From the NCBI RefSeq assembly GCF_024298965.1, contig NZ_CP085193.1, positions 2,666,001-2,730,000 of the forward strand: a stretch of DNA of 64,000 nt, given 5' to 3'. Source of the DNA: Streptomyces rapamycinicus NRRL 5491. GTDB lineage: Bacteria > Actinomycetota > Actinomycetes > Streptomycetales > Streptomycetaceae. The notes below the pieces were generated by a model. The model ran no database searches. It worked only from the letters and a program-made list of their open reading frames with translations, and was not told the DNA's origin. Below are positions 27,621 to 36,570 of the stretch, piece after piece. Position 1 is the stretch's first letter. Every line of letters starts with the position of its first letter. Made by a program: the position numbers and the translations under genes.

Positions 27621-30368
27621 CTAGCCCGGCAGCTTGTCGCCGACGAGCGCGAGGTTCTGGATCGCGGCGAGGCCGTACTGGGCGGTGGCGTTGGTGCTCA
27701 CCCAGGCCGCCTCGACGCCGGGCTCCAGCACGTCGGGGCCCTCCACCCGCACCGACTTCCAGCTGATGGTGGCATCCGGGTAGCCGTCGCCCTCGTGGTA
27801 TTCGGCGAACTTCTGCCAGGCGCGGGCGGCCAGCTTGTCGTCCTTCAGCTGGACGGCGGCGTAGGCGTCGAGCCGGGAGTGGCCCTGGACCAGGATCAGT
27901 GAGCCGAAGTCGGTGCCGTAGCGGGCCTTCTGCTCGGCCTTGGTGGCGTTGAAGTAGCGGCAGTAGTCCAGCCATGCCTCCTTGAACTTCGGCAGGTCGA
28001 TGAGGTCGATCACCTCGGCGCAGACCTCGACCAGGCCGAAGACCGCGGACAGATGGGAGACGCTGACCTTGGGCTGGTCGGCGATGGCGTACTTGCCGGT
28101 GTCGAGGTCGTACAGCCCGCTGCCCTGGACGAAGCCGTTGGGCTGGGCCGCGATGGTCTCCATGGTGGAGCGCAGCCGCGCCTCGGCCTTCTTCGCCTTC
28201 GGCCCGCGCCGCTCCCATTCGGTGAGCCAGGCCCCGGCGAGGCCGCTCCAGTCGGTGCCGAAGCCGATGTCCAGGGCGTGCGGATCGGGCTCGTAGTCGG
28301 GGTCGTCGCGGACCTTGCGCTGTGGATCGAGGACGAGGAAGGTCTCGTCGGAGTCGACGAGGGCGTGCATGATGTCGCCGATCCGCTCGTCCGCGGTGAG
28401 GAAGTAGTAGTAGCGGCGGTACAGGGCAGTGGAGATGCGCTGCTGTTTGGCGCTGTCGGCGAAGTGCTGGACGCCGTGCCGGGTGCCGAGCCCGGCCCAT
28501 TCGCCGAGGTGGTAGGCGTCGACCTCGCCGGTGTGCCGGGTCATGGATTCGGCGAAGCGGAAGATGTCGGAGCGGCCGGAGCGCAGATACGCCAGCCACA
28601 GCCACAGGTCGGGCGAGAGCTCGGAGTTGTCCCAGGCGTAGCCGCCGACGTCGTACCGCCACTGGTGCCGGTCGCCGTCGTAGGTGTGCATGATGTCGCC
28701 GTAGTCCCAGAAGCCGTACCAACGGCGCTGTTCGACCTGGCCCTTGTGGTAATCGAAGAGGAAGTCCAGCCGGTCCTCGACCTTCGCCCTGGCGGGGGTG
28801 GAGCGGTCGACGGGGGCGAAGAGGCCGCCGAAGACCTTGGCGCGGACCAGGTCGGCGGGTCCGGCGGCCAGTTGGGGCGGGGTGCGCACGGCTGCTGCCT
28901 GCCGGACGAGGGTGCCGGCGACGGGGGTGGCCGCGTTGGCCCAGAAGGTGAGTTCGCTGGTGCGGGCGATGCCGTACGGGGTGCCGAAGCCGGGCTCGTA
29001 GTCCTCGTAAGTGATCTCGAGGCCCTCGAGCTGTTCGGGGTAGGTGTCCTGGCCCATGCCGTCGTGGTAGAAGCGCAGGTCCATGGGCTGGGCCTCGGGG
29101 GACCAGAGCCACAGGGTGACCTCGGCCTCGGCCCCGGCGGCGCCGCGGATGTCCAGCTGGGCGGGGAACTTCTCCCAGAAGTCGCGCAGTCCGAAGGAGA
29201 GTCCGCCGCTGACGCCGCCGACGTAGCCGAAGCCGCCCGCGCGTCCGCCGCCGCCCGCGGCGATCCAGCCGTGGCCGGGCTCGGTGCGCTTGCGCAGGGT
29301 GAAGCCGTCGGCGGAGAGCTGGGAGAGGGTGTAGTCGCCCCAGGTGGGGATCAGGTGCAGCCGGGAGGTGACGCGCTGGTCCCAGCCGGCCGGGTCGGGC
29401 AGTTTCTCGCCCTTGACCTGGGCGGTGCGGACGCCCTCGCCGGGGTCGCGGCGCAGTCCGGTGACGCCCTTGACGGCCTCGGTGAGGAACCCCTTGCCCT
29501 CGCCCGCGATGCGGATGTGGCGGTCGTACGCCTCGTCGCGCATCGGCACGGCGAAGCGGACGCCGAGACCCCGGATGAAGTCTTTGTTCTGGTCGCCGTC
29601 GAACGTGATGGTGTGCACCATGCGGAAGGAGTCGGCGCCCGCGTAGAAGTAGAGCCGGACGCTGAAGGGGAGCCAGGCGCGGCGGCCCTTGCGGTGCTTG
29701 CCGTCGATGCGCACGACGGCACGGACGGGCCCCCTCTGCTCGACCTTCGCCCCGCTGATCTCACCGTCGAACCGCTCCCACTCGGCGCGGCCGTGGTCGC
29801 CGTCGTCCACGTCGCGCTGGCGGAGCAGGACCAGCCGGCCGTCGCGGGCGATCTCGGTGGAGCCGCGGGTGACGGAGCGTACGAGCTGCTCGCCGTCCTT
29901 ACCGATGACGGCCCTGATGACCCCGGTGTCGATGGTGATCCTGCCGCCGCTCTCGGAGACGGTGACCTTCTTGGCGGGCGCGGCGGGCGTGCCGGTGGTG
30001 AGCCGGTAGGAGCTGCCGGTGAGGCCCTCCCCCGCCGCGTGCGCGGTCCACTTCAGCGAGCCGTCGGGCCAGTAGGCGGTGGCCCAGGTCTGCAGGGGCA
30101 CGTGGGTGCCGTCGGCGGTGGTCAGCGCGAAGGTCCGGTTGCCGGGGTGGGTGCCCTTGGGCCAGGGGACGCCGAAGGTGGAGCCCGCGGCCGCGCCCAG
30201 GCCGCCGTCCTCCAGCCAGGTGATGTCCACGGGCTGGCCGACGGCCTTCCGGGCGGGGCTGTCGGCGGCGGCCTGCGGGGCGTTGTGGGCGAGCAGCCAG
30301 GAGAACGGCACGGCGGCGCCGGTGGCGGCCGCGGCCTTGAGAAGGTTGCGACGGGGGATCGGGGGCAT
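27621..30368 (-). CDS. Secreted exo-rhamnogalacturonan lyase-like protein (PL26/YetA type)
   Basis: 915 aa, start ATG 30366-30368 with AAGGTG upstream. A Tat signal is clear (RRNLLKAAAATGAAVPFSWLL then APQAAA), so it is exported folded. The mature N-terminus ITWLEDGGLGAAAGSTFGVPWPKG matches the opening of exo-rhamnogalacturonan lyases such as Penicillium PcRGLX (PL26), as do WPDGSLKWTAHA and the central RFYHDGMGQDTY. These enzymes release unsaturated galacturonosyl-rhamnose from pectin backbones. Family call by memory. The YesL-like gene, permeases and binding protein beside it resemble the Bacillus yes cluster for rhamnogalacturonan. Confidence 0.75.
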   Translation of the reverse strand: MPPIPRRNLLKAAAATGAAVPFSWLLAHNAPQAAADSPARKAVGQPVDITWLEDGGLGAAAGSTFGVPWPKGTHPGNRTFALTTADGTHVPLQTWATAYWPDGSLKWTAHAAGEGLTGSSYRLTTGTPAAPAKKVTVSESGGRITIDTGVIRAVIGKDGEQLVRSVTRGSTEIARDGRLVLLRQRDVDDGDHGRAEWERFDGEISGAKVEQRGPVRAVVRIDGKHRKGRRAWLPFSVRLYFYAGADSFRMVHTITFDGDQNKDFIRGLGVRFAVPMRDEAYDRHIRIAGEGKGFLTEAVKGVTGLRRDPGEGVRTAQVKGEKLPDPAGWDQRVTSRLHLIPTWGDYTLSQLSADGFTLRKRTEPGHGWIAAGGGGRAGGFGYVGGVSGGLSFGLRDFWEKFPAQLDIRGAAGAEAEVTLWLWSPEAQPMDLRFYHDGMGQDTYPEQLEGLEITYEDYEPGFGTPYGIARTSELTFWANAATPVAGTLVRQAAAVRTPPQLAAGPADLVRAKVFGGLFAPVDRSTPARAKVEDRLDFLFDYHKGQVEQRRWYGFWDYGDIMHTYDGDRHQWRYDVGGYAWDNSELSPDLWLWLAYLRSGRSDIFRFAESMTRHTGEVDAYHLGEWAGLGTRHGVQHFADSAKQQRISTALYRRYYYFLTADERIGDIMHALVDSDETFLVLDPQRKVRDDPDYEPDPHALDIGFGTDWSGLAGAWLTEWERRGPKAKKAEARLRSTMETIAAQPNGFVQGSGLYDLDTGKYAIADQPKVSVSHLSAVFGLVEVCAEVIDLIDLPKFKEAWLDYCRYFNATKAEQKARYGTDFGSLILVQGHSRLDAYAAVQLKDDKLAARAWQKFAEYHEGDGYPDATISWKSVRVEGPDVLEPGVEAAWVSTNATAQYGLAAIQNLALVGDKLPG

Positions 30369-30446
30369 GTCCGCTTCACCTTTCGTACGGGGACAGGTGC
30401 ATGACATGAGTCGGCAGAGAAGGCACCGGGGAGGGGCGGCGCCGGG

Positions 30447-31058
30447 TCAGCCGCGGGCGCGGCGCTCCACCGCGACCGCACAGCCCGCGAGAGCACCCAC
30501 GGCCGGGGCGATCAGCGGCAGCATCTGCCAGGCGGCCACGGCGAGTACTGCGAGCCCGCCGATGAGCAGCAGCGATCCGCCGGGGTCGGTGGCCACCCCC
30601 CGGCGTGCGGCGGTACGGGCGGCATCGGGCCAAGCGGTGCCGGGCCGCCGTAAGGCCGCCGTCCGCAGCCCGAGGACGACCACCGCGAGCAGACCCGCCA
30701 CGCTCACGGCGATGAGCGCGGGCCCGCCGGGCAGGGCCCCGGAGCGGGCCACCCGCAGATCGAAGCCGAACAGCGCGAGCGCCGCCCACCACAGCAGGGA
30801 GAACCGCCAGCCGCTCCGGGTCGCCTCCCGCAGCCCGGCCAGGAAGTCCCGCCAGGTGGACCGTTCACCGTCCAGGTGGCGGCCCAGGTGCGCACAGCCG
30901 GCGGCGAACGCGGGCAGCAGGGTGATCACCGGCAGGGCGGCGAGCACCACCCAGACGCCGGTCAGCAGGCATTCGGCGAACAGCGCGAAGCGCAGCGGGC
31001 CGTGCGCGGTACGCCGTACGGCGGCGTCTCCTCCGGCAGCTCCGATGGCTCGTCCCAT
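30447..31058 (-). CDS. DUF624/YesL-like membrane protein
   Basis: 203 aa with about five membrane helices (LTGVWVVLAALPVITLLPAFAAG, LLWWAALALFGFDL, ALIAVSVAGLLAVVVLGL, LLLIGGLAVLAVAAWQMLPLIA). The arrangement FAECLLTGVWVVLAALPVITLLPA followed by a charged H-L-G-R-H-L-D-G loop is like YesL/DUF624 proteins, encoded beside sugar ABC transporters in pectin clusters. Role unknown. The start codon is 7 bp after the permease stop, so it belongs to the operon. Confidence 0.75.
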   Translation of the reverse strand: MGRAIGAAGGDAAVRRTAHGPLRFALFAECLLTGVWVVLAALPVITLLPAFAAGCAHLGRHLDGERSTWRDFLAGLREATRSGWRFSLLWWAALALFGFDLRVARSGALPGGPALIAVSVAGLLAVVVLGLRTAALRRPGTAWPDAARTAARRGVATDPGGSLLLIGGLAVLAVAAWQMLPLIAPAVGALAGCAVAVERRARG

Positions 31059-31065
31059 GACGGCC

Positions 31066-31926
31066 TCAGCCCTTCAGCCCGGAAGTCGCCGCGCCCTCGA
31101 CCAGATAGCGCTGGAAGGCCAGGAAGAACAGCAGCACCGGCAGCAGGGCGACCATCGACATGGCGACCATGCCTCCGTAGTCGGCGACGGAGTCCTGGTC
31201 GATGAAGAGCTTCAGGCCCATCGAGACCGTGTACTTGTCCGGTTCGTTGAGGTAGAGCAGCGGTCCGATGAAGTCGTTCCAGGACCAGATGAAGGTGAAG
31301 ATCGCGCTGGTGATCAGGGCCGGGCGGCACAGCGGCAGCACGATGTTCCAGTAGATGCGCAGATGGCCACAGCCGTCCAGCCGGGCGGCCTCGTCCAGTT
31401 CCCGGGGCAGTCCGCGCATGAACTGCACCATCAGGAAGACGAAGAAGGCGTCCGCCGCCAGGTACTTGCCGAGCAGCAGCGGCACATACGTATTGATCAG
31501 GTCCAGCTTCTGGAACAGGATGTACTGCGGAATGATCAACACCTGGAACGGCAGCAGCAGGGTGGAGATCATGAGCGTGAACAGCGCGTTGCGCCCCGCG
31601 AAGCGGATCCTGGCAAAGGCGTAGGCAGCCAGTGAGCAGGAGAACAGCACGCCGATCACCGAACCGACGGCCAGCAGCAGCGAGTTGGTGAAGAAGGTCG
31701 AGATCGGCACGTCCGCGATGCCGTCGCTGAGCCGCCGGTAGTTGTCCGTGATCGGATCGGTGGGCAGCAACTGGAGGCTGCCGACGATCTGGTCACCGGG
31801 CTTGAACGAGCCGCCGATCACCCACACCACGGGGTAGAGGATCACCGCAAGCACGGCGAGCGCCCCCACATGCCAGATGACCGAGCGCACCCGCCACCGC
31901 CCGACCGCCGCCACAAATCCACTCAC
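31066..31926 (-). CDS. Carbohydrate ABC transporter permease (MalG/YesQ type)
   Basis: 286 aa, GTG start at 31924-31926 overlapping the previous permease stop (GTGA). Six membrane helices. The cytoplasmic EAA loop that contacts the ATPase is LDEAARLDGCGHLRIYWNIVLPLCRPAL, ending in the usual I-x-x-P-x-x-x-P pattern. C-terminus with YTVSMGLKLFI and FQRYLVEGAATSGLKG is typical of CUT1 MalG-like permeases. Partner of the upstream MalF-type permease. Confidence 0.9.
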   Translation of the reverse strand: MSGFVAAVGRWRVRSVIWHVGALAVLAVILYPVVWVIGGSFKPGDQIVGSLQLLPTDPITDNYRRLSDGIADVPISTFFTNSLLLAVGSVIGVLFSCSLAAYAFARIRFAGRNALFTLMISTLLLPFQVLIIPQYILFQKLDLINTYVPLLLGKYLAADAFFVFLMVQFMRGLPRELDEAARLDGCGHLRIYWNIVLPLCRPALITSAIFTFIWSWNDFIGPLLYLNEPDKYTVSMGLKLFIDQDSVADYGGMVAMSMVALLPVLLFFLAFQRYLVEGAATSGLKG

Positions 31927-32924
31927 CGGGCGTCCTCCTCGTAGTGCACCCAACCCCGCTGGGTCTTGAACAGCACGGCGGTCACCAGGCCGATGCCGAG
32001 CATCAGCATCCAGGCCATCGCGGCGGCGTAGCCCATGCGCAGATTGCGGAAGCCCTGCTCGTAGAGGTACCAGCCGTAAACCAGCAGGGAGTCGCCCGGT
32101 CCGCCGGTGTTGGTGCCCGACCCCGCGATCACCACCGCCGAGGTGAAGACCTGGAACGAGTGGATGAGCTCCAGCAGGAGGTTGAAGAAGAGCACCGGCG
32201 AGATCATCGGCAGGGTGATGGACCGGAACCGCCGCCAGCGGCCGGCGCCGTCCATCTCGGCGGCCTCGTACAGCTCGCTGGGCACCTGCTTCAGCCCGGC
32301 CAGGAAGATCACCATCGGCGCGCCGAACTGCCAGACGGTCAGGGTGACGAGGGTGGGCAGGGCCCAGTCCGGGTCGCCGATCCAGCCGCCGACGTCCCAT
32401 CCGAAGAGACTCATCGACTTGTCGACTATCGCATTGTCGTTGAAGATCGCCCGCCAGACGACGCCGATGCTCACACTGGCGCCGATGAGCGAGGGGGCGT
32501 AGAACGCCGAGCGGTAGAAGCCCTGACCCTTACGGGGTTTGACCAGCAGCAGCGCCACGGCGAGCGCCGCCGCCAGCTTCAGCGGGGTGCCGATCAGTAC
32601 GTACTTCAGCGTCACCTGGACCGAGGTCCACCAGCGGTCGTCCGCGAAGAGGTCCTGGAAGTTCTTGAACCCGATCCACCGGGGCGAGTCGAAGAGGTTG
32701 TAGTCGGTGAACGCCAGATAGAGCGAGACGAGCATCGGGCCGAGGGTGAGCAGCAGGATCCCGACGCACCAGGGCGTCAGGAAGAGATAGCCCGCGAGGG
32801 TTTCCCGGCGGCCCTGGCGCCGCCCCGCCGCCGGGGCGGGGCGGGCGCCGGGGGTGGCCTTCCCGGGGGTCGTCCCGCCGGGGGGCCGCACTCCGTCCGC
32901 CGCCCGCGTCGTGGTCGGTGTCAC
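31923..32924 (-). CDS. Carbohydrate ABC transporter permease (MalF/YesP type)
   Basis: About 333 aa. Start GTG 32922-32924 with AGGAG 8 bp upstream; a GTG at 32939 that overlaps the binding-protein stop is an alternative. After a Pro/Gly/Arg-rich cytoplasmic stretch come six helices starting LAGYLFLTPWCVGILLLTLGPM. EAA loop: LYEAAEMDGAGRWRRFRSITLPMISPV. No ATP-binding subunit is encoded nearby, as usual for Streptomyces sugar importers that share the MsiK ATPase. Confidence 0.9.
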   Translation of the reverse strand: MTPTTTRAADGVRPPGGTTPGKATPGARPAPAAGRRQGRRETLAGYLFLTPWCVGILLLTLGPMLVSLYLAFTDYNLFDSPRWIGFKNFQDLFADDRWWTSVQVTLKYVLIGTPLKLAAALAVALLLVKPRKGQGFYRSAFYAPSLIGASVSIGVVWRAIFNDNAIVDKSMSLFGWDVGGWIGDPDWALPTLVTLTVWQFGAPMVIFLAGLKQVPSELYEAAEMDGAGRWRRFRSITLPMISPVLFFNLLLELIHSFQVFTSAVVIAGSGTNTGGPGDSLLVYGWYLYEQGFRNLRMGYAAAMAWMLMLGIGLVTAVLFKTQRGWVHYEEDAR

Positions 32925-32935
32925 GGAAGCTCTCC

Positions 32936-34216
32936 TCACGAGCCGAGCGCGGACTCGGCCTCGCTGAAGAACTGGTCGACCGCCTTGCCCATCGAACTCT
33001 GCCCCAGCGCGACCTGGGTGTAGATCCTCAGGAAGGCGGCCTCGGCGACATCGGCGCCGGCCGGATGCGGGGTGATCGGCTCCAGCTTGGCGCTCACGCT
33101 CTTCTCATACGCGGCGATCTTGGCGTCGACGCCCTGGGGCCGGTAGGCGTCGTACTGGGCGGTGGTCGCCGGGATGCCGCGGTTGTAGCCCATGATCTTG
33201 CCCACCTCGGGGTCATGGGTCATGAAGTCGATGAACTGGGCGACTTCCTTGGGGTGCTGGGTGCGGGCGGAACCGCTGAGCATCAGCGAGGAGAGGTACT
33301 GGGCGGTGCGCTTGCCGTCCGTGGTCGGGATCGGCCCGAGGTCGAGGGTGGTCTTGGTCTCGGCGGCGAAGCGGACCAGGAAGTTGTCCCAGGTGAACTC
33401 GGAGGCCGACAGATCGGCGCTGATCGACGCCTTGGGCTTGGCCTGCTCGGACTTCTTGCCCGGCACCAGTTCATCGGCCTTGGCATGCTGCTGCCAGCGG
33501 CCCCACCACTCGGTGAGGTCGTCCTTGGTGAAGCCGAGCTTGTCGTCCTTGGTGAAGAACGCCTTGCCGTGCTGCCGCAGATACAGGTCGTAGAGGTACA
33601 TCACATTGGCGTTGTCGCTGGCGCCGTAGAGGGTGCCGTCGCTCTTGCGCACCTTCTTGGCGGCCGCGAAGAAGTCGTCCCAGGTCCATCCGTCCTTGAC
33701 GGTCACCCCGGCCTTCTGAAACGCGTCCGGGTTGTAGAAGAAGGCGAAGGTATTGGCGCCGACCGGCACTCCGAGGAGTTTGCCGTCGATATCCCCGGCC
33801 TTCTCCAGTCCGTCGCGGAATCCCTTCAGGCTGAGATTTCCGGCGTCGGCCTGACCGTTCAGATCCAGCAGCAGGTTCTTGTCGCCGTATTTGCGCAGGA
33901 AGGCGTAGGAGTTCTGGAAGACGTCCGGGGCGTTTCCGCCCGCGGCCTGGGTATTGAACTTGCTCCAGAAATCGGTGTATTCGGAGAAGTCCGTCTTGAC
34001 CTTGATGTTCGGATGTTCCTTCTCGAAGAGCTTGACCGTCTTCTGGATCAGCTCCGCGCGGTCCTTGGCGCCCCACCACGAGTAGCGGATGGTCACCTTG
34101 CCGTCCCCGGAACCGCTTCCCCCGCCGCAGCCGGTGGCCAGCAGCCCCAGTGCGGCCACCACGGCCGCGACCGCCCGGACCCCTCTCGCCCTCGCCGTCC
34201 ATCGCCCAGCACCCAT
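32936..34216 (-). CDS. Sugar-binding lipoprotein of the ABC importer
   Basis: 426 aa. Lipoprotein signal with lipobox LLATGC after a basic, hydrophobic leader, then a Gly/Ser linker. The mature part IRYSWWGAKDRAELIQKTVKLFEKEHPNIKVKTDF is the standard family 1 solute-binding opening, and NTQAAGGNAPDVFQ, WTWDDFFAAAKKV and IDFMTHDPEVGKIMG follow. By operon context the ligand is probably a rhamnogalacturonan oligosaccharide. First gene of the operon; GGGAGGGG precedes the ATG and operator-like palindromes lie upstream. Confidence 0.9.
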   Translation of the reverse strand: MGAGRWTARARGVRAVAAVVAALGLLATGCGGGSGSGDGKVTIRYSWWGAKDRAELIQKTVKLFEKEHPNIKVKTDFSEYTDFWSKFNTQAAGGNAPDVFQNSYAFLRKYGDKNLLLDLNGQADAGNLSLKGFRDGLEKAGDIDGKLLGVPVGANTFAFFYNPDAFQKAGVTVKDGWTWDDFFAAAKKVRKSDGTLYGASDNANVMYLYDLYLRQHGKAFFTKDDKLGFTKDDLTEWWGRWQQHAKADELVPGKKSEQAKPKASISADLSASEFTWDNFLVRFAAETKTTLDLGPIPTTDGKRTAQYLSSLMLSGSARTQHPKEVAQFIDFMTHDPEVGKIMGYNRGIPATTAQYDAYRPQGVDAKIAAYEKSVSAKLEPITPHPAGADVAEAAFLRIYTQVALGQSSMGKAVDQFFSEAESALGS

Positions 34217-34272
34217 GACACGCCCCTCCCGGGCAGGTCGTCCGACTGCCCCCGTTAGCTTGAAACGTTTTA

Positions 34273-34286
34273 GGCAAGCGCTTGCC
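34273..34286. promoter_or_regulatory. LacI-type operator palindrome 1
   Basis: GGCAAGCGCTTGCC is a perfect 14-bp palindrome with the LacI/GalR core AAGCGCTT, 57 bp upstream of the binding-protein start. An adjacent TTGAAACGTTTTA (34260-34272) is a second imperfect operator-like sequence. Confidence 0.6.
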
Positions 34287-34351
34287 GGGACAAGTTAGGG
34301 ACCAACGAGGCGTACGTCAACGGTTCGGACAGGATCACTCAGGATCGAGGT

Positions 34352-34376
34352 GAAGCGCTTCGACGAAAGCGCTTGG
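34352..34376. promoter_or_regulatory. Two further AAGCGCTT operator-like cores
   Basis: GAAGCGCTTC (34352-34361, perfect palindrome) and CGAAAGCGCTTGG (34364-34376) repeat the same eight-base core, 14 bp apart and about 80 bp upstream of palindrome 1. Together they suggest cooperative binding by a LacI-family repressor not encoded in this window. Confidence 0.5.
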
Positions 34377-34426
34377 CGGGCCGTGCCGACCACCCCGCAC
34401 ACAACACCTTCGGACATGCGGCAACA

Positions 34427-34464
34427 CCGAGGGCCCGGAAGGCAGATGCCTTCCGGGCCCTCGG
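34427..34464 (-). terminator. Terminator of tRNA-Val copy 2
   Basis: An 18-bp perfect inverted repeat (34427-34444 with 34447-34464) begins 7 bp beyond the tRNA 3' end. Confidence 0.88.
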
Positions 34465-34471
34465 TCCAGGG

Positions 34472-34543
34472 TGGGCGATACTGGGTTCGAACCAGTGACC
34501 TCTTCGGTGTGAACGAAGCGCTCTCCCACTGAGCTAATCGCCC
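34472..34543 (-). tRNA. tRNA-Val(CAC), copy 2
   Basis: 72-nt body identical base for base to 26941-27012, anticodon CAC. The three bases after the discriminator are CCC rather than CCA, so the CCA end must be added by the tRNA nucleotidyltransferase. Confidence 0.95.
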
Positions 34544-34609
34544 TGGCGCACGCCCAAGATTAGCGTATGCCGGACCGTGCTCATGACCAGTCCTACGACG
34601 CCGGGCCGC

Positions 34610-35065
34610 TCACTGCTCGATCTTCCACGGCATCACGACACCGAACTTCCACACATAGGCCGACACCGCCACGGCGCAGATCACCACCGCGATCGTGGTC
34701 AGTATGAGATTGCGCCTGCGCACCCTCGGGTCAAGGGCACGGTGCGCCGCCTCGGTGACCTTGCGCTTCGTCCAGGCAAGCACCAGCTGCGCCCAGACGA
34801 ACTCGGTCGCCCAGATCGCCATTCCGGCGAAGATCACCAGCCATCCCGGACCGGGCAGGGGCAGCAGAATGACGCCCAGGCCCACGACCCCGAGACCGAC
34901 GATGAACACGCCAACCTGCCAGCTCAGGTGGAGCGGGCGGGACCGCTTGATGAACCGCGGCGCCCGGGAGCCCCATACCGGCTCCTTCTTCGGCGCATCG
35001 CCCCCCGTCGCGACCTGGGGCCCCGTTTCGGCAGTCCCGTGCCGCCCGTCACTCTCCGCATTCAT
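34610..35065 (-). CDS. TIGR02611/PGPGW family membrane protein
   Basis: About 151 aa from ATG 35063-35065; the frame runs on to 35347 over the ssgB promoter region. A charged N-terminus is followed by two close helices (LSWQVGVFIVGLGVVGLGVILL, LVIFAGMAIWATEFVWAQLVL) joined by the PLPGPGWLVIFAG signature, and a third near the C-terminus (LILTTIAVVICAVAVSAYVW). The family is common in actinobacteria and uncharacterised. Divergent from ssgB. Confidence 0.85.
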   Translation of the reverse strand: MNAESDGRHGTAETGPQVATGGDAPKKEPVWGSRAPRFIKRSRPLHLSWQVGVFIVGLGVVGLGVILLPLPGPGWLVIFAGMAIWATEFVWAQLVLAWTKRKVTEAAHRALDPRVRRRNLILTTIAVVICAVAVSAYVWKFGVVMPWKIEQ

Positions 35066-35255
35066 GTGACCCAACTTACCTGATCGTTTGAAGTCACCGG
35101 AACGGCGGTAGTGGCCGGTCCGGAGCTGGGCCGCATGAGCTACCAGAAGAGCCGCAAAACGGTCAGAGGGGTTTACAACGGCACCGTAGGTGGCATGTCG
35201 ATTTCGCCGACGTGCGAATCCCCGAGCGCACACTGAGCGAAAGGCCCTGGCGCTT

Positions 35256-35669
35256 ATGAACACCACGGTCAGCTGCGAGCTGCACCTGCGCCTCGTTGTG
35301 TCGAGCGAATCCTCACTGCCTGTACCCGCGGGCCTGCGGTATGACACGGCCGACCCTTACGCCGTGCACGCCACCTTCCACACCGGAGCCGAAGAGACGG
35401 TCGAATGGGTGTTTGCCCGCGATCTTCTCGCCGAGGGTCTGCACCGGCCCACCGGCACCGGCGACGTCCGGGTGTGGCCGTCCCGCAGCCACGGCCAGGG
35501 AGTCGTCTGCATCGCCCTGAGCTCCCCGGAGGGGGAGGCACTGCTCGAAGCCCCGGCGCGGGCCCTGGAGTCGTTCCTGAAGCGAACCGACGCCGCGGTG
35601 CCACCCGGTACCGAACACCGCCATTTCGACCTCGACACAGAGCTCTCCCACATCCTGGCGGAGAGCTGA
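35256..35669 (+). CDS. ssgB: Sporulation-specific cell division activator SsgB
   Basis: 137 aa, the exact length I recall for S. coelicolor SsgB, starting MNTTVSCELHLRLVVSSESS and ending ELSHILAES. SsgB is the most conserved SsgA-like protein; with SsgA it localises FtsZ at future septation sites during sporulation. Landmarks: YDTADPYAVHATFHTG, VEWVFARDLLAEGL, GDVRVWPSRS and LEAPARALESFLKRT. Its presence is strong evidence for a sporulating, Streptomyces-like host. The last codons and stop recur imperfectly 18 bp downstream. Confidence 0.97.
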   Translation: MNTTVSCELHLRLVVSSESSLPVPAGLRYDTADPYAVHATFHTGAEETVEWVFARDLLAEGLHRPTGTGDVRVWPSRSHGQGVVCIALSSPEGEALLEAPARALESFLKRTDAAVPPGTEHRHFDLDTELSHILAES

Positions 35670-35687
35670 GACCCGGCGAGAGCTGAG
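35657..35687. repeat. Near-duplication of the ssgB stop region
   Basis: GGCGGAGAGCTGAG (35657-35670, containing the TGA stop) recurs as GGCGAGAGCTGAG (35675-35687), differing by one deleted base. Confidence 0.65.
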
Positions 35688-35967
35688 CGCTCGGCCGTCC
35701 GACTCGGGGAGACGGCGCGAGCCGGGGCGCGACCGCATCACGTACCGAAGATCCCGACCATGGCAATCCCGACAACGGCAGAGGCAGGCGACGGTGCCGT
35801 CGCCGCGGCAGCACCCGCGGTGACGGCACCGTCGTGTGACCGTCCGGCACCGTCGCATGACCGCCCGGGGCCGCTTGGTGAACGCCCGGGGCCCGGCAGG
35901 ACTAGAGTCGGGCAGATCGAGGGCAGCCCAGGGGCAGCCGCCGACCCAGCCGGCCAGGGAGCCAATC

Positions 35968-36537
35968 GTGCTGATCAACCACGACACCCGGTGCGCGCTC
36001 GACGCCGTCGTCGATCTGGTGAACACCGCGCCCGAGGGCGCGGACCGGGACGACCTCGCCGATGTCCCCGCACTGCGCCAATTCGTCGAGCGCAATGACA
36101 TCAGCGACATCGGCACGCTCGGGGAGCGCGACCTCACCGCGGTACGGGCCCTACGGGCCCGGTTCGCCGAGGTCTTCGCGGCGGCCGGGAACGAGGCCGC
36201 CGCCCGCCGCACCGCCGAACTGCTCAACGCGATGATCGCCGCGGCCGGCACCACGCCCCGGCTCACCGACCACGACGGCTACGACTGGCATGTGCACTAC
36301 TTCGCGCCCGGTGCCTCGCTGGCCGACCACCTCGCCGCCGACTGCGGGATGGCGCTGGCGTTCCTCGTGGTGGGGGGCGAGCGGGAGCGGCTGCGCCGCT
36401 GTGAGGCCCCGGACTGCCGCCACGCCTTCGTGGACCTGTCCCGCAACCGCTCCCGGCGCTACTGCGACAGCCGTACCTGCGGCAATCGGCTGCATGTCGC
36501 CGCGTACCGCGCCCGGCGCCGCGAGGCCGCGAGCTGA
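35968..36537 (+). CDS. CGNR zinc finger protein (ABATE domain)
   Basis: About 189 aa, GTG start at 35968 with AGGGAG 8 bp upstream. The N-terminal ABATE-type domain (ALDAVVDLVNT ... LTAVRALRARFAEVF) is followed by the C-terminal CGNR zinc finger RRCEAPDCRHAFVDLSRNRSRRYC then CGNRLHVAAYRARRR, with the four zinc-binding Cys in Cys-x4-Cys and Cys-x4-Cys pairs. Such proteins are proposed stress or ligand-responsive transcription regulators. TAGAGT at 35904-35909 could be a -10 box. Confidence 0.9.
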   Translation: MLINHDTRCALDAVVDLVNTAPEGADRDDLADVPALRQFVERNDISDIGTLGERDLTAVRALRARFAEVFAAAGNEAAARRTAELLNAMIAAAGTTPRLTDHDGYDWHVHYFAPGASLADHLAADCGMALAFLVVGGERERLRRCEAPDCRHAFVDLSRNRSRRYCDSRTCGNRLHVAAYRARRREAAS

Positions 36538-36570
36538 CCGTCCGCGGAGGGGGCCGGAGGCCGGGCGGGA

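Noticed and set aside
26938..34543. Integrative element inserted at tRNA-Val
   Set aside because: No integrase, excisionase or replication genes lie between the tRNAs, and the repeat is a whole tRNA rather than a 3' part as in typical attachment sites.
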